In this document: positions 18,100-25,880 of the stretch, in pieces
Layout of the letters: every line of letters starts with the position of its first letter
How positions within the stretch are numbered: the first letter of the stretch is position 1
Source: a virus
Virus record (IMG/VR): IMGVR_UViG_3300007960_000131
Coordinates: 1 to 28,765 of that record
DNA: 28,765 nucleotides
Reading direction: 5' to 3' (one strand)
The notes under the pieces: generated by a model
Database searches by the model: none
What the model saw: only the letters and a program-made list of their open reading frames with translations
Told to the model about the DNA's origin: nothing
Program-made: the position numbers and the translations under genes

Positions 18100-18102
18100 T
18101 TA
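18100..18102 (-). other. In-frame nonsense codon (TAA) interrupting gp6
   Basis: The context is ACA TAT TAA TTC TCT ACA, with gp6 homology on both sides in one frame. TAA also ends several neighbouring genes (gp25, the hub, gp6 itself), so it is a true stop here. One base change from AAA, CAA, GAA, TAC or TAT explains it. Confidence 0.85.
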
Positions 18103-18486
18103 ATATGTATTGTCACCTACTGTTGTTGTAAATGAAGTAAGCCTAGGAATAGTAATTTGATGTGGATTTGTTACAGGATTAACATCAATGTTAATGTAAG
18201 CAACAGAACTTCTATATGATCTTGGTAAGTAGTTTAGAGATTTTGCAATTGAATAAACACTATCTCTTAATTGAGCACTATCAAGGAACATCTCTGATGC
18301 TACGTGATTAAGATACACATTGTTGTAATACGTATTGTATGATAAGAGATCCATCAACACGTTTAGATTGGAGCCTGTGAAATCATAATCAGCAAAAACT
18401 GCTTGACCCTGCATAAAGGAGATCAAGTTACTTTTGATAGAATCAAATTCTAAGTTGGCTACCGAGAACTCAGTGTTCGCTGCCAT
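18100..18486 (-). CDS. 6: gp6 baseplate wedge, N-terminal part (128 aa, ends at in-frame TAA)
   Basis: A clear gp6 N-terminus: FDSIKSNLISFMQGQAVFAD, YDFTGSNLNVLMDLLSYNT, ASEMFLDSAQLRDSVYSIAK and a 'LNYLPRSYRSS' turn, lining up with T4 gp6 'FLDYDFEGSRLNVLCDLLAYNT'. It stops at TAA (18102-18100) right after VGDNTY, whereas the frame goes on for another 477 sense codons of gp6. Total with the stop read as sense would be 606 residues; T4 gp6 is 660. The ATG sits directly against the gp25 stop (no gap). Confidence 0.85.
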   Translation of the reverse strand: MAANTEFSVANLEFDSIKSNLISFMQGQAVFADYDFTGSNLNVLMDLLSYNTYYNNVYLNHVASEMFLDSAQLRDSVYSIAKSLNYLPRSYRSSVAYINIDVNPVTNPHQITIPRLTSFTTTVGDNTY

Positions 18487-18906
18487 TTATCTATTCCTCG
18501 TAAGAACTAAATTTAGTGTTACAGTATCGTCACTATTTATTATTGCAAATTTAATCTCAATATTAACAGCATTATTGTCATTCATAAAACTTAAATTTGT
18601 TGCTATTAATTCTGCTCTTGGCTCATAATTATTTATTGTATCGTAAATAAATTCATCAACGACTATAGCAATACCTGGTGTCATATTTTCAAATAACATA
18701 GCCCTAAGGTTTGTGCCAATTTCAGGACGAAAAGGTCTTTCATACTTATCGGTTAGTAATAAATTTCTTACCGATTGCTTAACAGCCTCTGCATTTGTTT
18801 TTTTATTAAGTTGACCAGTAACAGGATGCCTGCTGAAATCTGTGAAGATATCAGAATATTTTTCTATTGTTCTTGTTATTTCTGTTACTGCAGTTACTTT
18901 ACTCAT
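18487..18906 (-). CDS. 25: Baseplate wedge subunit gp25 (lysozyme-like family)
   Basis: A 139-aa protein of the GPW/gp25 family (T4 gp25: 132 aa). Typical features are an early YSDIFTDFSRHPVTGQL, then 'NAEAVKQSVRNLLLTDKYERPFRP' with the EIGTNLRAMLFEN segment at about 80-92, which bears the conserved Leu/Phe core and the 'ERPFRPEIG' family signature. Family members have a lysozyme-like fold but act structurally: gp25 contacts gp6 and gp53 in the inner baseplate and primes sheath polymerisation. Lies immediately before gp6, the same pairing as in many contractile systems. Confidence 0.92.
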   Translation of the reverse strand: MSKVTAVTEITRTIEKYSDIFTDFSRHPVTGQLNKKTNAEAVKQSVRNLLLTDKYERPFRPEIGTNLRAMLFENMTPGIAIVVDEFIYDTINNYEPRAELIATNLSFMNDNNAVNIEIKFAIINSDDTVTLNLVLTRNR

Positions 18907-18909
18907 ATA

Positions 18910-20310
18910 TTACTCGTTAAAACTCTTTGGTGGTTGTACCGTACCTGGTAAACTTGGAGCCTTTCCTTTTGATAATTCATTAAGTTTTTTAGTAAATTCA
19001 GAAAAGTCTCCTAATACTTTTTGCTTCGCTTTGGTAATAAATTCTTGAGCATCAGATCCAGGTTTAACTGTATTTCCTTGATCATCAAAAACTTCAGACA
19101 ATGGATTACCATCATCATCAAGTTCAACCTCTTCAATTGAAGGTGTTTGTTCAATGTTAACAGGTGCTCCTGTTATAGTATCAATACCTATTTTCCTGGC
19201 TACACTAGGATTAAACCCAGGAGGAGGTGTTGGTATTTTAAATTCTCCTTCTTTGATACTTCCTAATTTTTTTGCAGAATCTTGTGCTATTTTACTAAAC
19301 TGCCCTACTAATTGATTTAAACCACCCACCGCCTCTTTTACTTTTCCGGCAGCCGCTTTTCTCCCTTGCTTATAGGCTGCTTCAAACTCTGCAAAACTTG
19401 CATAACCACTAGCTGTAATTTCTTCACCGTTCGGACCTTCAACCTTTTCCCAAACAATATTTTCACCAGTACTTTTGTCAAAAGTAACTGCTGTTGGTAT
19501 AGCTTCCTTAAAGGTATTTATTACAGATCTTCCAGCAGACATCAATAAACCATTGTCTCCAAATATAGGATTACTTACAACTGGGGCCATATCTTGTATT
19601 TCAATTTCATCTGGCTCTGCATCGTCAGTATCATCAGCCACCGGTGCAGTCGCTGGTGTTCCTAGTTTTAATGCTACGATTTTTTCACCGATTTGAATAC
19701 CATCATCATCAAATATGGCTTCCTTTTTAAATTGAATGTTTGGAATTAGTTTACCAAAATCTGCACCCGTTGGTAAACCAATATCAGCAGAAAGCTCAAC
19801 AGGAAAGTTTAACTTTTTAGCCTGACTCAAAGCACCTGAAATAGGATCAGCTAATAAATTTCCTACATCCTTAGCAGCTGATGTTAAATCATTTGCTAAG
19901 GATTGTATACCCGCATCCAAGCCATTTAAATTTGGTAACTCAAAACTTGCCTGGAACTTATCTGTCAATCCACTTAGAGAATTACCTGTACTCGCTATTG
20001 CATCGTTTAATTGGTCACCAAGTTGCGTTGCAACTCCCCCCAAAGAGTTTGCAATCTCTTCTTGCATTGATATTAAATCAGGTTTAAGTTGATTTGCTTT
20101 TGCAAACAAACTATTCATAGAACCTTGTACAGCCTCTTGAGCTCCAGACATAGTAACTTCTAACTGCGCAGGAGTTAAACTAGACACATCCAAATTTGCA
20201 ACTTCACTTGCTTTAGCTGCTAAAGTATCTTTGATCTTCAATAACTCAATATCTTGGCCTGTATCTTTTAAACTATTAATTAATGCTGTTGGATCTGGAA
20301 AAGCAACCAT
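18910..20310 (-). CDS. Unknown baseplate-operon protein, 466 aa
   Basis: I do not recognise this protein. Residues about 1-165 are Ala/Leu/Gln/Ser-rich and helical, with repeated amphipathic segments (ANSLGGVATQLGDQLNDAI, ANDLTSAAKDVGNLL). Residues about 165-215 contain a possible small folded part (FKKEAIFDDDGIQIGEKIV). A strongly acidic stretch (DDTDDAEPDEIEIQD) follows at about 225-240. The C-terminal half is mixed, with a Pro-rich segment (PTPPPGFNPS) and another acidic stretch (EEVELDDDGNPLSE). It has no signal peptide or clear membrane helix. Sitting between gp5 (9 nt away) and gp25 (3 nt away) it is likely a virion or assembly protein. It might be a hub-associated or chaperone-like factor; this is position only. 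Confidence 0.75.
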   Translation of the reverse strand: MVAFPDPTALINSLKDTGQDIELLKIKDTLAAKASEVANLDVSSLTPAQLEVTMSGAQEAVQGSMNSLFAKANQLKPDLISMQEEIANSLGGVATQLGDQLNDAIASTGNSLSGLTDKFQASFELPNLNGLDAGIQSLANDLTSAAKDVGNLLADPISGALSQAKKLNFPVELSADIGLPTGADFGKLIPNIQFKKEAIFDDDGIQIGEKIVALKLGTPATAPVADDTDDAEPDEIEIQDMAPVVSNPIFGDNGLLMSAGRSVINTFKEAIPTAVTFDKSTGENIVWEKVEGPNGEEITASGYASFAEFEAAYKQGRKAAAGKVKEAVGGLNQLVGQFSKIAQDSAKKLGSIKEGEFKIPTPPPGFNPSVARKIGIDTITGAPVNIEQTPSIEEVELDDDGNPLSEVFDDQGNTVKPGSDAQEFITKAKQKVLGDFSEFTKKLNELSKGKAPSLPGTVQPPKSFNE

Positions 20311-20319
20311 TTATTACTC

Positions 20320-22017
20320 CTAATGGCTTGGCGCTGCAGGTGTTGCAAGATCATCACAATTATTATCACTTGTTCTTGATGGATCAGAAGGACAACTATA
20401 GTCAACTCCAGCCTTATGCCTGTTGTACTTATCAGCACCTGTCATTTCTTTCCAAACGCCAGCATGATCAAATTCATTTTGTCCAACATATTTAACAACA
20501 TATGTGCTTGAGAAAGTTTCATGGGCAGCCCCAGCGATTTTCTTTTTGTATGTGCCTCCAGTTGTTAAGTCATAATTAGTACCAATGTTAAGATCCATTT
20601 CCGCATCAGTATCAAGATTAAAACTTGCCGCTGTTTGAATGTTAACATTCGATGTAGTCTTAATAGTCAATCTACCTGTATTAGATGCAACTCTATTAAT
20701 ATCTGTAACACCAGGAGTTCCTTTAGCAGCATTAGCTGTAGAGCCAACAATCAGGTTAGTATTACCACCTGTAAACATAGTAAGAGAACCACCAATCGTT
20801 TCTCTTTTCCATCCATCAATATTAACAAATACATTGGAAGATATTGACGTGTTTGAAGTACCAACAATCTTTTCTTCGTTCGTTCCTTCAATGGTTTTTT
20901 GATAGTTCTTTGTTATTCTTTTTCTTTCATTACCATTAATTTGTGTAGCTTTATCAGTAAGAATAACCTTTTGTTCATTACCTCTAATTTTAGTAACCAT
21001 ATCACCATCAACTCTTAGATGGTAATCACCTTTGACTTCTTGGTACATATTTTTTTCAACAAATAGTCTTACATCACCTTTAACAGTAAGATTCATATTG
21101 CCTTCAACAACAACATGATTACCTTTAAGATAGATCTCGTAGTTATCACCAACCACTTTCGTTACTTTAGATCCATCTGGTTGAATTTCATAGAATGTAC
21201 CTTTTTTATGAAATTGATGAATTCTCTCACCACCTGGGGTGTCATCATATTCCATAACATGACCAGACTCAGTTGTATAAGCGTGATTGTAAGGATATAC
21301 TGATCTCTTTGGTGCTGTACCAACTTTCTTTTTTTGCCATGGCTGCTCTAAACCATCATCGTCTACAAAACAAGTGTCTGGTGCAGCTAAACCTGTCTTA
21401 CCACCTGTTCTCGGAAAAGGTTCGTTCCATCTATTTCTGTAATAAAAATCTTCTGGTTCTCCGAAATTATTTTTTGTAGTACTTGGTTTTACAGGACCAT
21501 CTAGATCTCTAACTGATTTTGCAGTAGGAGGAACAGCTGTTGGAACATCAAGAACTCTATCTCTAGCTTTGATAGCTAATGTTTCTTCACCCCAAGCTGC
21601 TTCACCTCTTGCTAGTTTATTTACATCAGATTGTTTAAGATATTTTTCTTTTGGATAAATTCCAAGTGGATCAGAAAAACCAACTGTGCTTGGTATCTTC
21701 TCTTTTGGAATACCAACCATTGTTCCTAACACAATTGGTTGTTGCATTTCTTGTCCATCTAGGAATAAACCAAATACCCATGATCCTTCAACAGGTCCTG
21801 TTGGACTTACACCTACACCGCTAATTGAAGCGCTATTAAATGGCATAATAGGTTGTGCCCAAGGTAGTTGATCAGTAGGTATTTTTGATTTATCTTCAGT
21901 GTGAATGCCGTAACATCTAACTCTAACTCTACCAATGTTTAAAGGATCATTTCTATCCTCTACAACACCAACAAAATGAATTAGACTTGATAATGTTTCT
22001 GATGAATTTAATCCCAT
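20320..22017 (-). CDS. 5: Baseplate hub spike gp5-like, lacking the lysozyme domain, 565 aa
   Basis: The N-terminus (12-104) is the gp5 OB-fold: HFVGVVEDRNDPLNIGRVRV, then IPTDQLPWAQPIMP, GPVEGSWVFGLFLDG and QPIVLGTMVGIP, closely following T4 gp5. Residues about 105-240 are a linker of Pro/Asp/Lys-rich sequence. T4 has a lysozyme domain of about 160 aa in this region; here no such sequence is found and the catalytic Glu context is absent. Residues 249-284 (ESGHVMEYDDTPGGERI) match the T4 and VgrG spike entry. From about 284 to 420 there are VxGx-type octad repeats (KGNHVVVEGNMNLTVKGD) of the triple-stranded beta-helix needle, followed by a longer C-terminal part. Start overlaps the hub gene by 1 nt (TAATG). 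Confidence 0.92.
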   Translation of the reverse strand: MGLNSSETLSSLIHFVGVVEDRNDPLNIGRVRVRCYGIHTEDKSKIPTDQLPWAQPIMPFNSASISGVGVSPTGPVEGSWVFGLFLDGQEMQQPIVLGTMVGIPKEKIPSTVGFSDPLGIYPKEKYLKQSDVNKLARGEAAWGEETLAIKARDRVLDVPTAVPPTAKSVRDLDGPVKPSTTKNNFGEPEDFYYRNRWNEPFPRTGGKTGLAAPDTCFVDDDGLEQPWQKKKVGTAPKRSVYPYNHAYTTESGHVMEYDDTPGGERIHQFHKKGTFYEIQPDGSKVTKVVGDNYEIYLKGNHVVVEGNMNLTVKGDVRLFVEKNMYQEVKGDYHLRVDGDMVTKIRGNEQKVILTDKATQINGNERKRITKNYQKTIEGTNEEKIVGTSNTSISSNVFVNIDGWKRETIGGSLTMFTGGNTNLIVGSTANAAKGTPGVTDINRVASNTGRLTIKTTSNVNIQTAASFNLDTDAEMDLNIGTNYDLTTGGTYKKKIAGAAHETFSSTYVVKYVGQNEFDHAGVWKEMTGADKYNRHKAGVDYSCPSDPSRTSDNNCDDLATPAAPSH

Positions 22018-23354
22018 TATTTTATCTCACCCAATGCTTCTGAAATACTATCTTTCATTACTGTCAGCGTTGTAAGAAAGGAGTCTCTCGTGTATTCATG
22101 AACTACGTTGGTTACCAACCAGTAACCACTAAACTTTGTGCTTGATCTTTCTAATGGTTTGTCTGTAATAGCTGACATTTCAGGCACTTTAAGAAATATA
22201 ACTTGACCAGGTACAATAGAGGTGTCTCCCTCTATACTCATTTGAATTTGTAAATTATGAAGCTGTACAATATAAGGAATTCCAAAATTTAAAATCTGAT
22301 CAAAGTGTTGATTTTTCTTTGTTGTATCTTTTAAAAATAGATGTTCATATGTTGGTCTGGTAAACTCAGTAATATACTCATTATCAATTAATTGTTTTTC
22401 ATTTAAATGTTGTAAATCATTAAATTTAATATTATAATCAAAGACTTTTCTACTAAATGTTTTTCCTACTGGATCTACAATTAATACTGAATTTTTAAAC
22501 ACACCACCATTAGCATTAACTAGATTGTCTGATGTTTTTACTGAACTCAGATCTCTAATTTTTCTATCGAACCTTTTACCATCATTGTCCTTCTTCATTG
22601 GTTCGTATTCAAAAGTCAAATCACTTGTTACATTTCGCTTACCATCATTAATTAAATCATCAAGACAATGAAAGTAATAACCGTTTATATTTTCGTAAAA
22701 TAAAAAAATGCTTGATGCCTTTGAATTTGATCCTTTTCTACCAAGACATCTTCTAGCACAAAAATCAATTGCATCAAAAGGTTGCTTACCTGGAATTATG
22801 AATTGATTTTCAACTCTTGACTCATGAACTTCTAATGTTCTTGGTTTAAAAGCAAATCCACTATAACTTTTAAATAATTTTTTATTTCTACTATCGTTTT
22901 TAATATAATTGTCAAAAATTGATACAGCTGCATCAGAGTAAGAACTATTAAAGGATTGGTTAACATCAGAATATACATCAATCAACTTTTCTTTTGTAAT
23001 ACCACTGAGAGTATAAGTTGATGAATCGTTTTTAAACGAACCTGAAATTTCACTTACATCATAAATCCAAAACTGTAAGTCAATTAATTTTTCATCAGAA
23101 CCTGGCTTTTTGCATCTTAATGATATAAATTCTTGACCTTGATAACCTGATTTATTAAATCTTGTAATATTACCAGTTGAATCAGACATTGTAAATGTTG
23201 CTTGTATTGAGCTGCTAAACAAGTCTTGTACTAAAGAAAACATAGCAACTTGATCTTTAACATCAACTTGAGATTTAATTCCAGTATTATTAAGAACGCA
23301 AAGTTGTACTTGTTTTAGATCTAGTACACCCGCTTTTTGCAATTGCTCAGGCAT
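22017..23354 (-). CDS. 27: gp27-like baseplate hub protein, 445 aa
   Basis: In T4, gp27 (391 aa) is a trimeric ring that binds the gp5 OB domains and links spike to tail tube. This protein directly precedes gp5 with a 1-nt overlap. Its architecture resembles gp27/gpD hubs: an N-terminal part with VLNNTGIKSQVDVKDQVAMF, a middle domain with 'ESRVENQFIIPGKQPFDAIDFCARRCLG', and a C-terminal barrel (about 375-437) with SIVPGQVIFLKVPE, GYWLVTNVVHEY and FLTTLTVMKDS, which matches gp27 'PGVKIIF...FYVDEVIHELSNNN'. Sequence identity to T4 is low, so the call rests on the C-terminal motif and on gene order. Confidence 0.8.
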   Translation of the reverse strand: MPEQLQKAGVLDLKQVQLCVLNNTGIKSQVDVKDQVAMFSLVQDLFSSSIQATFTMSDSTGNITRFNKSGYQGQEFISLRCKKPGSDEKLIDLQFWIYDVSEISGSFKNDSSTYTLSGITKEKLIDVYSDVNQSFNSSYSDAAVSIFDNYIKNDSRNKKLFKSYSGFAFKPRTLEVHESRVENQFIIPGKQPFDAIDFCARRCLGRKGSNSKASSIFLFYENINGYYFHCLDDLINDGKRNVTSDLTFEYEPMKKDNDGKRFDRKIRDLSSVKTSDNLVNANGGVFKNSVLIVDPVGKTFSRKVFDYNIKFNDLQHLNEKQLIDNEYITEFTRPTYEHLFLKDTTKKNQHFDQILNFGIPYIVQLHNLQIQMSIEGDTSIVPGQVIFLKVPEMSAITDKPLERSSTKFSGYWLVTNVVHEYTRDSFLTTLTVMKDSISEALGEIK

Positions 23355-23872
23355 TATTCAAATATGTTCTCTAAGTCTGCTACTATTGTATCCAAATGTG
23401 CAAAGTCCACTAACCTAATATGCCTGTTATTGTCATTAATTCTATCGTAATAATTATAAGCATAAACAGGATTGTAGTCACCAGCGTCAATGTATGTGAG
23501 GCTTGCACTATGATCATACGTTTCTTTCGAAATCGTAATATTTTTTGTTTTATGTTCGTAAAACAATATTGTTGACTGTGAAAGTTCTAATGAACCATAC
23601 TTTTTAATCATCCATTTAGTAAAGTCACGTTGACTAATTGGCCATTGGTAATAAGGATCTATTATTGTATTTGACAAAAGAACTAACCAAGCAAAAGATG
23701 CGTCTTCATAATAATCATAAGCAACATGTTCAGGTTTATCCCCATCTTGACAACTGTATGCTACAAAATTTATTGATCTTTTTTTAACAAGCTCATCAAT
23801 CTTGACACTTTTAGTAATATCAATAATTGTTTGATTTTTAAATGTTGTTTTGGGTAAAGAAGAATACAACAT
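23354..23872 (-). CDS. 53: Baseplate wedge subunit gp53
   Basis: A 172-aa protein (T4 gp53: 196 aa). The family signature lies at about 44-80: GDKPEHVAYDYYEDASFAW, then LVLLSNTIIDPYYQWPIS, corresponding to T4 'SPRPEELANAIYGNPQLYWVLLMCNDNYDPYYGW'. In T4 gp53 attaches to gp6 and gp25 and helps join wedges to the hub. The gene shares 1-nt overlaps with gp48 and with the hub gene, so translation is probably coupled. No unusual features. Confidence 0.92.
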   Translation of the reverse strand: MLYSSLPKTTFKNQTIIDITKSVKIDELVKKRSINFVAYSCQDGDKPEHVAYDYYEDASFAWLVLLSNTIIDPYYQWPISQRDFTKWMIKKYGSLELSQSTILFYEHKTKNITISKETYDHSASLTYIDAGDYNPVYAYNYYDRINDNNRHIRLVDFAHLDTIVADLENIFE

Positions 23873-24837
23873 TATAACATTGCCCTTCCAACATCAGCTC
23901 TTACTTGTTGTTCTTGTGTTGGTGGTTGGGGCTCTAGTGGCGATACCTCAACACCATCATAATCTGTTTTATCCCATGTATCAATTTCTTTAAATGATAA
24001 ACTTAAACCGTATCCAATAGGATTACCATCTTCACCGAAAGCATTGCCTCCAGGTGCATAGTTAATGTTTACAGAAGTACAAAACGCTGGTTTAAACAGC
24101 GTGACATTTTCCATCCCCTTTGTCAAAATCTTCAAATGAAACTCATATGGATATGATAACCCCAAACCTTTTAATAAACGAGCAGGCATTGCATCTGATC
24201 TCATTTTGTATAGCATGGTTTGAATAGTATGTGATTCTTGTAAACTGGCTGGATATAATTTCCAGTTGAAAGTATATGTTTTGAGTCCTACACCTTTAAA
24301 AAAAGCTGTTATGTTTGGATTTGGTATTTGTCCTGCATAAGCACCAATCATTCCCCCAATCGACGCTCCTAACTTACCAGATTCTTGACCAAGTGCCTGA
24401 GCACCTAAAATTAATCCTTGAGTCATATCAGCTTTTGAAGCATTAGCCACTTGGTTCATCGATGATTTGATAAAATCTGCAGTCATTGCTCCTGCTTGTG
24501 TTGCACTCGTTGCACCGCTAACCTTATTAAGAAAATCACCTGCGGCAGCACCAGCTGCACCTTTAATACCCAATGTTGCATCTTGATATTGTAGTTGGGT
24601 GTTGTCAACAACACCTTCTGGTATTGGTAAATTGTATACATTTTTTATTTGGGCTGTTTTACCATCAACTCTGCCATATGTAAACTCTTTAGAAATGAGA
24701 ATCATTCTGTATTCTTCTGGTAAATCTGATGGAAATGTTTCGTTACCAGTAGAGGTATTTTTAGCTCTGTTTGCAAGTATTTTTGCACCAGGCGACACTG
24801 GTGCTTTTTTATTAAATTTTAAATCTCTGATTGGCAT
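23872..24837 (-). CDS. 48: Baseplate tail-tube cap gp48-like, 321 aa
   Basis: The N-terminus (PIRDLKFNKKAPVSPGA) and the C-terminal half fit gp48, the T4 protein (364 aa) that caps the hub and, with gp54, nucleates the tail tube. Conserved features are TYTFNWKLYPASLQESHTIQ at about 187-206 (T4: 'FTWDLTPRS'), then a Tyr/Phe-rich helix, and the 'TSVNINYAPGGNAFGEDGNPIGYGLSLSFKEID' type ending matching T4 'IRFDKTPNGNF...TFTLEITMREI'. An Ala/Gly-rich helical segment (about 92-170) has glycine-zipper character but gives no confident membrane helix. First gene of the leftward operon; its ATG is 16 nt from that of gp4, transcribed the other way. Confidence 0.8.
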   Translation of the reverse strand: MPIRDLKFNKKAPVSPGAKILANRAKNTSTGNETFPSDLPEEYRMILISKEFTYGRVDGKTAQIKNVYNLPIPEGVVDNTQLQYQDATLGIKGAAGAAAGDFLNKVSGATSATQAGAMTADFIKSSMNQVANASKADMTQGLILGAQALGQESGKLGASIGGMIGAYAGQIPNPNITAFFKGVGLKTYTFNWKLYPASLQESHTIQTMLYKMRSDAMPARLLKGLGLSYPYEFHLKILTKGMENVTLFKPAFCTSVNINYAPGGNAFGEDGNPIGYGLSLSFKEIDTWDKTDYDGVEVSPLEPQPPTQEQQVRADVGRAML

Positions 24838-24840
24838 TCC

Positions 24841-24848
24841 TATAAATA
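24841..24848 (+). promoter_or_regulatory. T4-type late promoter octamer TATAAATA before gp4
   Basis: Exact TATAAATA in the 16-bp gap between the gp48 and gp4 start codons. With T4 geometry (-13 to -6) the +1 base falls on 24854, the A of the gp4 ATG, so the transcript would have no leader. No SD-like sequence is seen just before gp4. Confidence 0.7.
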
Positions 24849-24853
24849 ATCCT

Positions 24854-25309
24854 ATGAGTTATAAAGGCAAATTTAGTCCTAAACGACCTGCAAAATACAA
24901 AGGTGATCCCACAAATATTATTTATAGGAGTTTGTGGGAACTAAAGCTCATGTCTTATTTAGACTCCCACCCCGACATTGTTAAGTGGTCGAGCGAAGAG
25001 TTTTTTATACCGTATAAGAGCCCTATTGATGGTAAATACCATAGATACTTTCCAGATTTTTGGGTGAAGAAGAAAGATGGCTCTTGTGTTGTCATTGAGG
25101 TCAAACCAGCTGCACAAACAAAAGAACCAGATATTAGAAAAAAGAACAACACACCATCTGGCAGAGTAAGTAGACGATATTTAAAAGAAGTTAAGACATA
25201 CGGAATTAACCAAGCTAAATGGAAAGCTGCTCAACAGTTCTGTGAAGATAGAAGATGGAAGTTTCAAATAATGACAGAGAAAGAATTAGGAATAAAGTAT
25301 AATGGCTAG
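24854..25309 (+). CDS. 4: Head completion nuclease gp4 (PD-(D/E)xK type), 151 aa
   Basis: Close in length and order to T4 gp4 (150 aa): MSYKGKFSPKRPAKYKGDPT parallels T4 'MAYSGKWVPKNISKYRGDPK', followed by IIYRSLWELK, SEEFFIPYKSP, YFPDFWVKKKDG, VVIEVKPAAQ and a C-terminal INQAKWKAAQQFCEDRRWKF. The nuclease residues are E29, D68, E82 and K84, a TnsA-like PD-(D/E)xK arrangement. In T4 gp4 acts at head completion, probably trimming DNA before tail joining. I chose ATG 24854 because the family start is MSYKGK; the reading frame is open further upstream through gp48 antisense, but that part has no family match. Stop overlaps the next gene by 8 nt. Confidence 0.93.
   Translation: MSYKGKFSPKRPAKYKGDPTNIIYRSLWELKLMSYLDSHPDIVKWSSEEFFIPYKSPIDGKYHRYFPDFWVKKKDGSCVVIEVKPAAQTKEPDIRKKNNTPSGRVSRRYLKEVKTYGINQAKWKAAQQFCEDRRWKFQIMTEKELGIKYNG
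24907..24939. repeat. 9-bp inverted repeat bracketing a minus-strand late octamer
   Basis: Perfect arms tcccacaaa (24907-24915) and tttgtggga (24931-24939) flank a 15-nt spacer that contains the octamer. It lies in the gp4 coding region, so it may be coincidental. Confidence 0.5.
24919..24926 (-). promoter_or_regulatory. T4-type late promoter octamer TATAAATA for the leftward operon
   Basis: Exact TATAAATA on the minus strand inside gp4. Predicted start near 24913, giving gp48 a leader of about 76 nt. It is the best-placed promoter for the whole gp48 to gp8 operon. Confidence 0.6.
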
Positions 25310-25880
25310 TTACTTATTTACAGATCTTCTTAAAAGAGCACCAGCTGAAATTAGAAATAATGTTGCTGATGCAAGAACATGGTTAAATCAAAACATACAA
25401 ACGACAGTAACGCCTGGACGTCTGCTTAGACAAGATCCCGATAGACCTAGTAGGATTTCAAGTAGACCAAATCCTGGAACTCTAAATATGTTTCTATATG
25501 ATGCAAAAACAAAAGCAAAACTACCATACTTCGATAGATTTCCTTTAATACTTTACGCTGGTAGTACTGGTGATGGATTTACAGGATTAAACCTACACTA
25601 TTTACCTCCATTACTTAGAGCTAGATTGTTTGATAGAATGTATCAAGGTAATCCACAATTAACAGCATCAAACCCATCAACTGGACTAGCGATTGCAACA
25701 GCATCAAGACTGAAGTATTATAAGCCATGCTTCAAAAGGTATCTAAATAGTAATGTAAGATCTAGATTTGTGCAAATATATCCTGAAGAATGGAATCTAG
25801 CTATTTTCTTGCCTACAGAGAGATTCTCTGGAGGATCAAAGGGAGAGGTGTTTAGCGACACTATAGGTAAGATAGGTTAA
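25302..25880 (+). CDS. Conserved T4-like phage protein, 192 aa (possible DNA end protector gp2 or tail/head completion)
   Basis: It carries a segment I associate with a conserved T4-like virion family: RPNPGTLNMFLYDAKTKAKL, PYFDRFPLILYAG, GFTGLNLHYLPPLLRARLFD (about 94-113), and a C-terminal 'YLNSNVRSRFVQIYPEEWNLAIFLPTERF'. The first 50 residues are basic and likely helical. I have some memory of relatives labelled DNA end protector (gp2), which would suit its place next to gp4, but I cannot confirm this from sequence alone, so no symbol is given. No catalytic motif or membrane segment is visible. Starts within the end of gp4 (8-nt overlap) and ends 1 nt into gp54 (TAATG). Confidence 0.75.
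   Translation: MASYLFTDLLKRAPAEIRNNVADARTWLNQNIQTTVTPGRLLRQDPDRPSRISSRPNPGTLNMFLYDAKTKAKLPYFDRFPLILYAGSTGDGFTGLNLHYLPPLLRARLFDRMYQGNPQLTASNPSTGLAIATASRLKYYKPCFKRYLNSNVRSRFVQIYPEEWNLAIFLPTERFSGGSKGEVFSDTIGKIG

Noticed and set aside
24599-24853. 85-codon N-terminal extension of gp4
   Set aside because: The extension is antisense to gp48 and has no family match; T4 gp4 begins at the position equivalent to ATG 24854.
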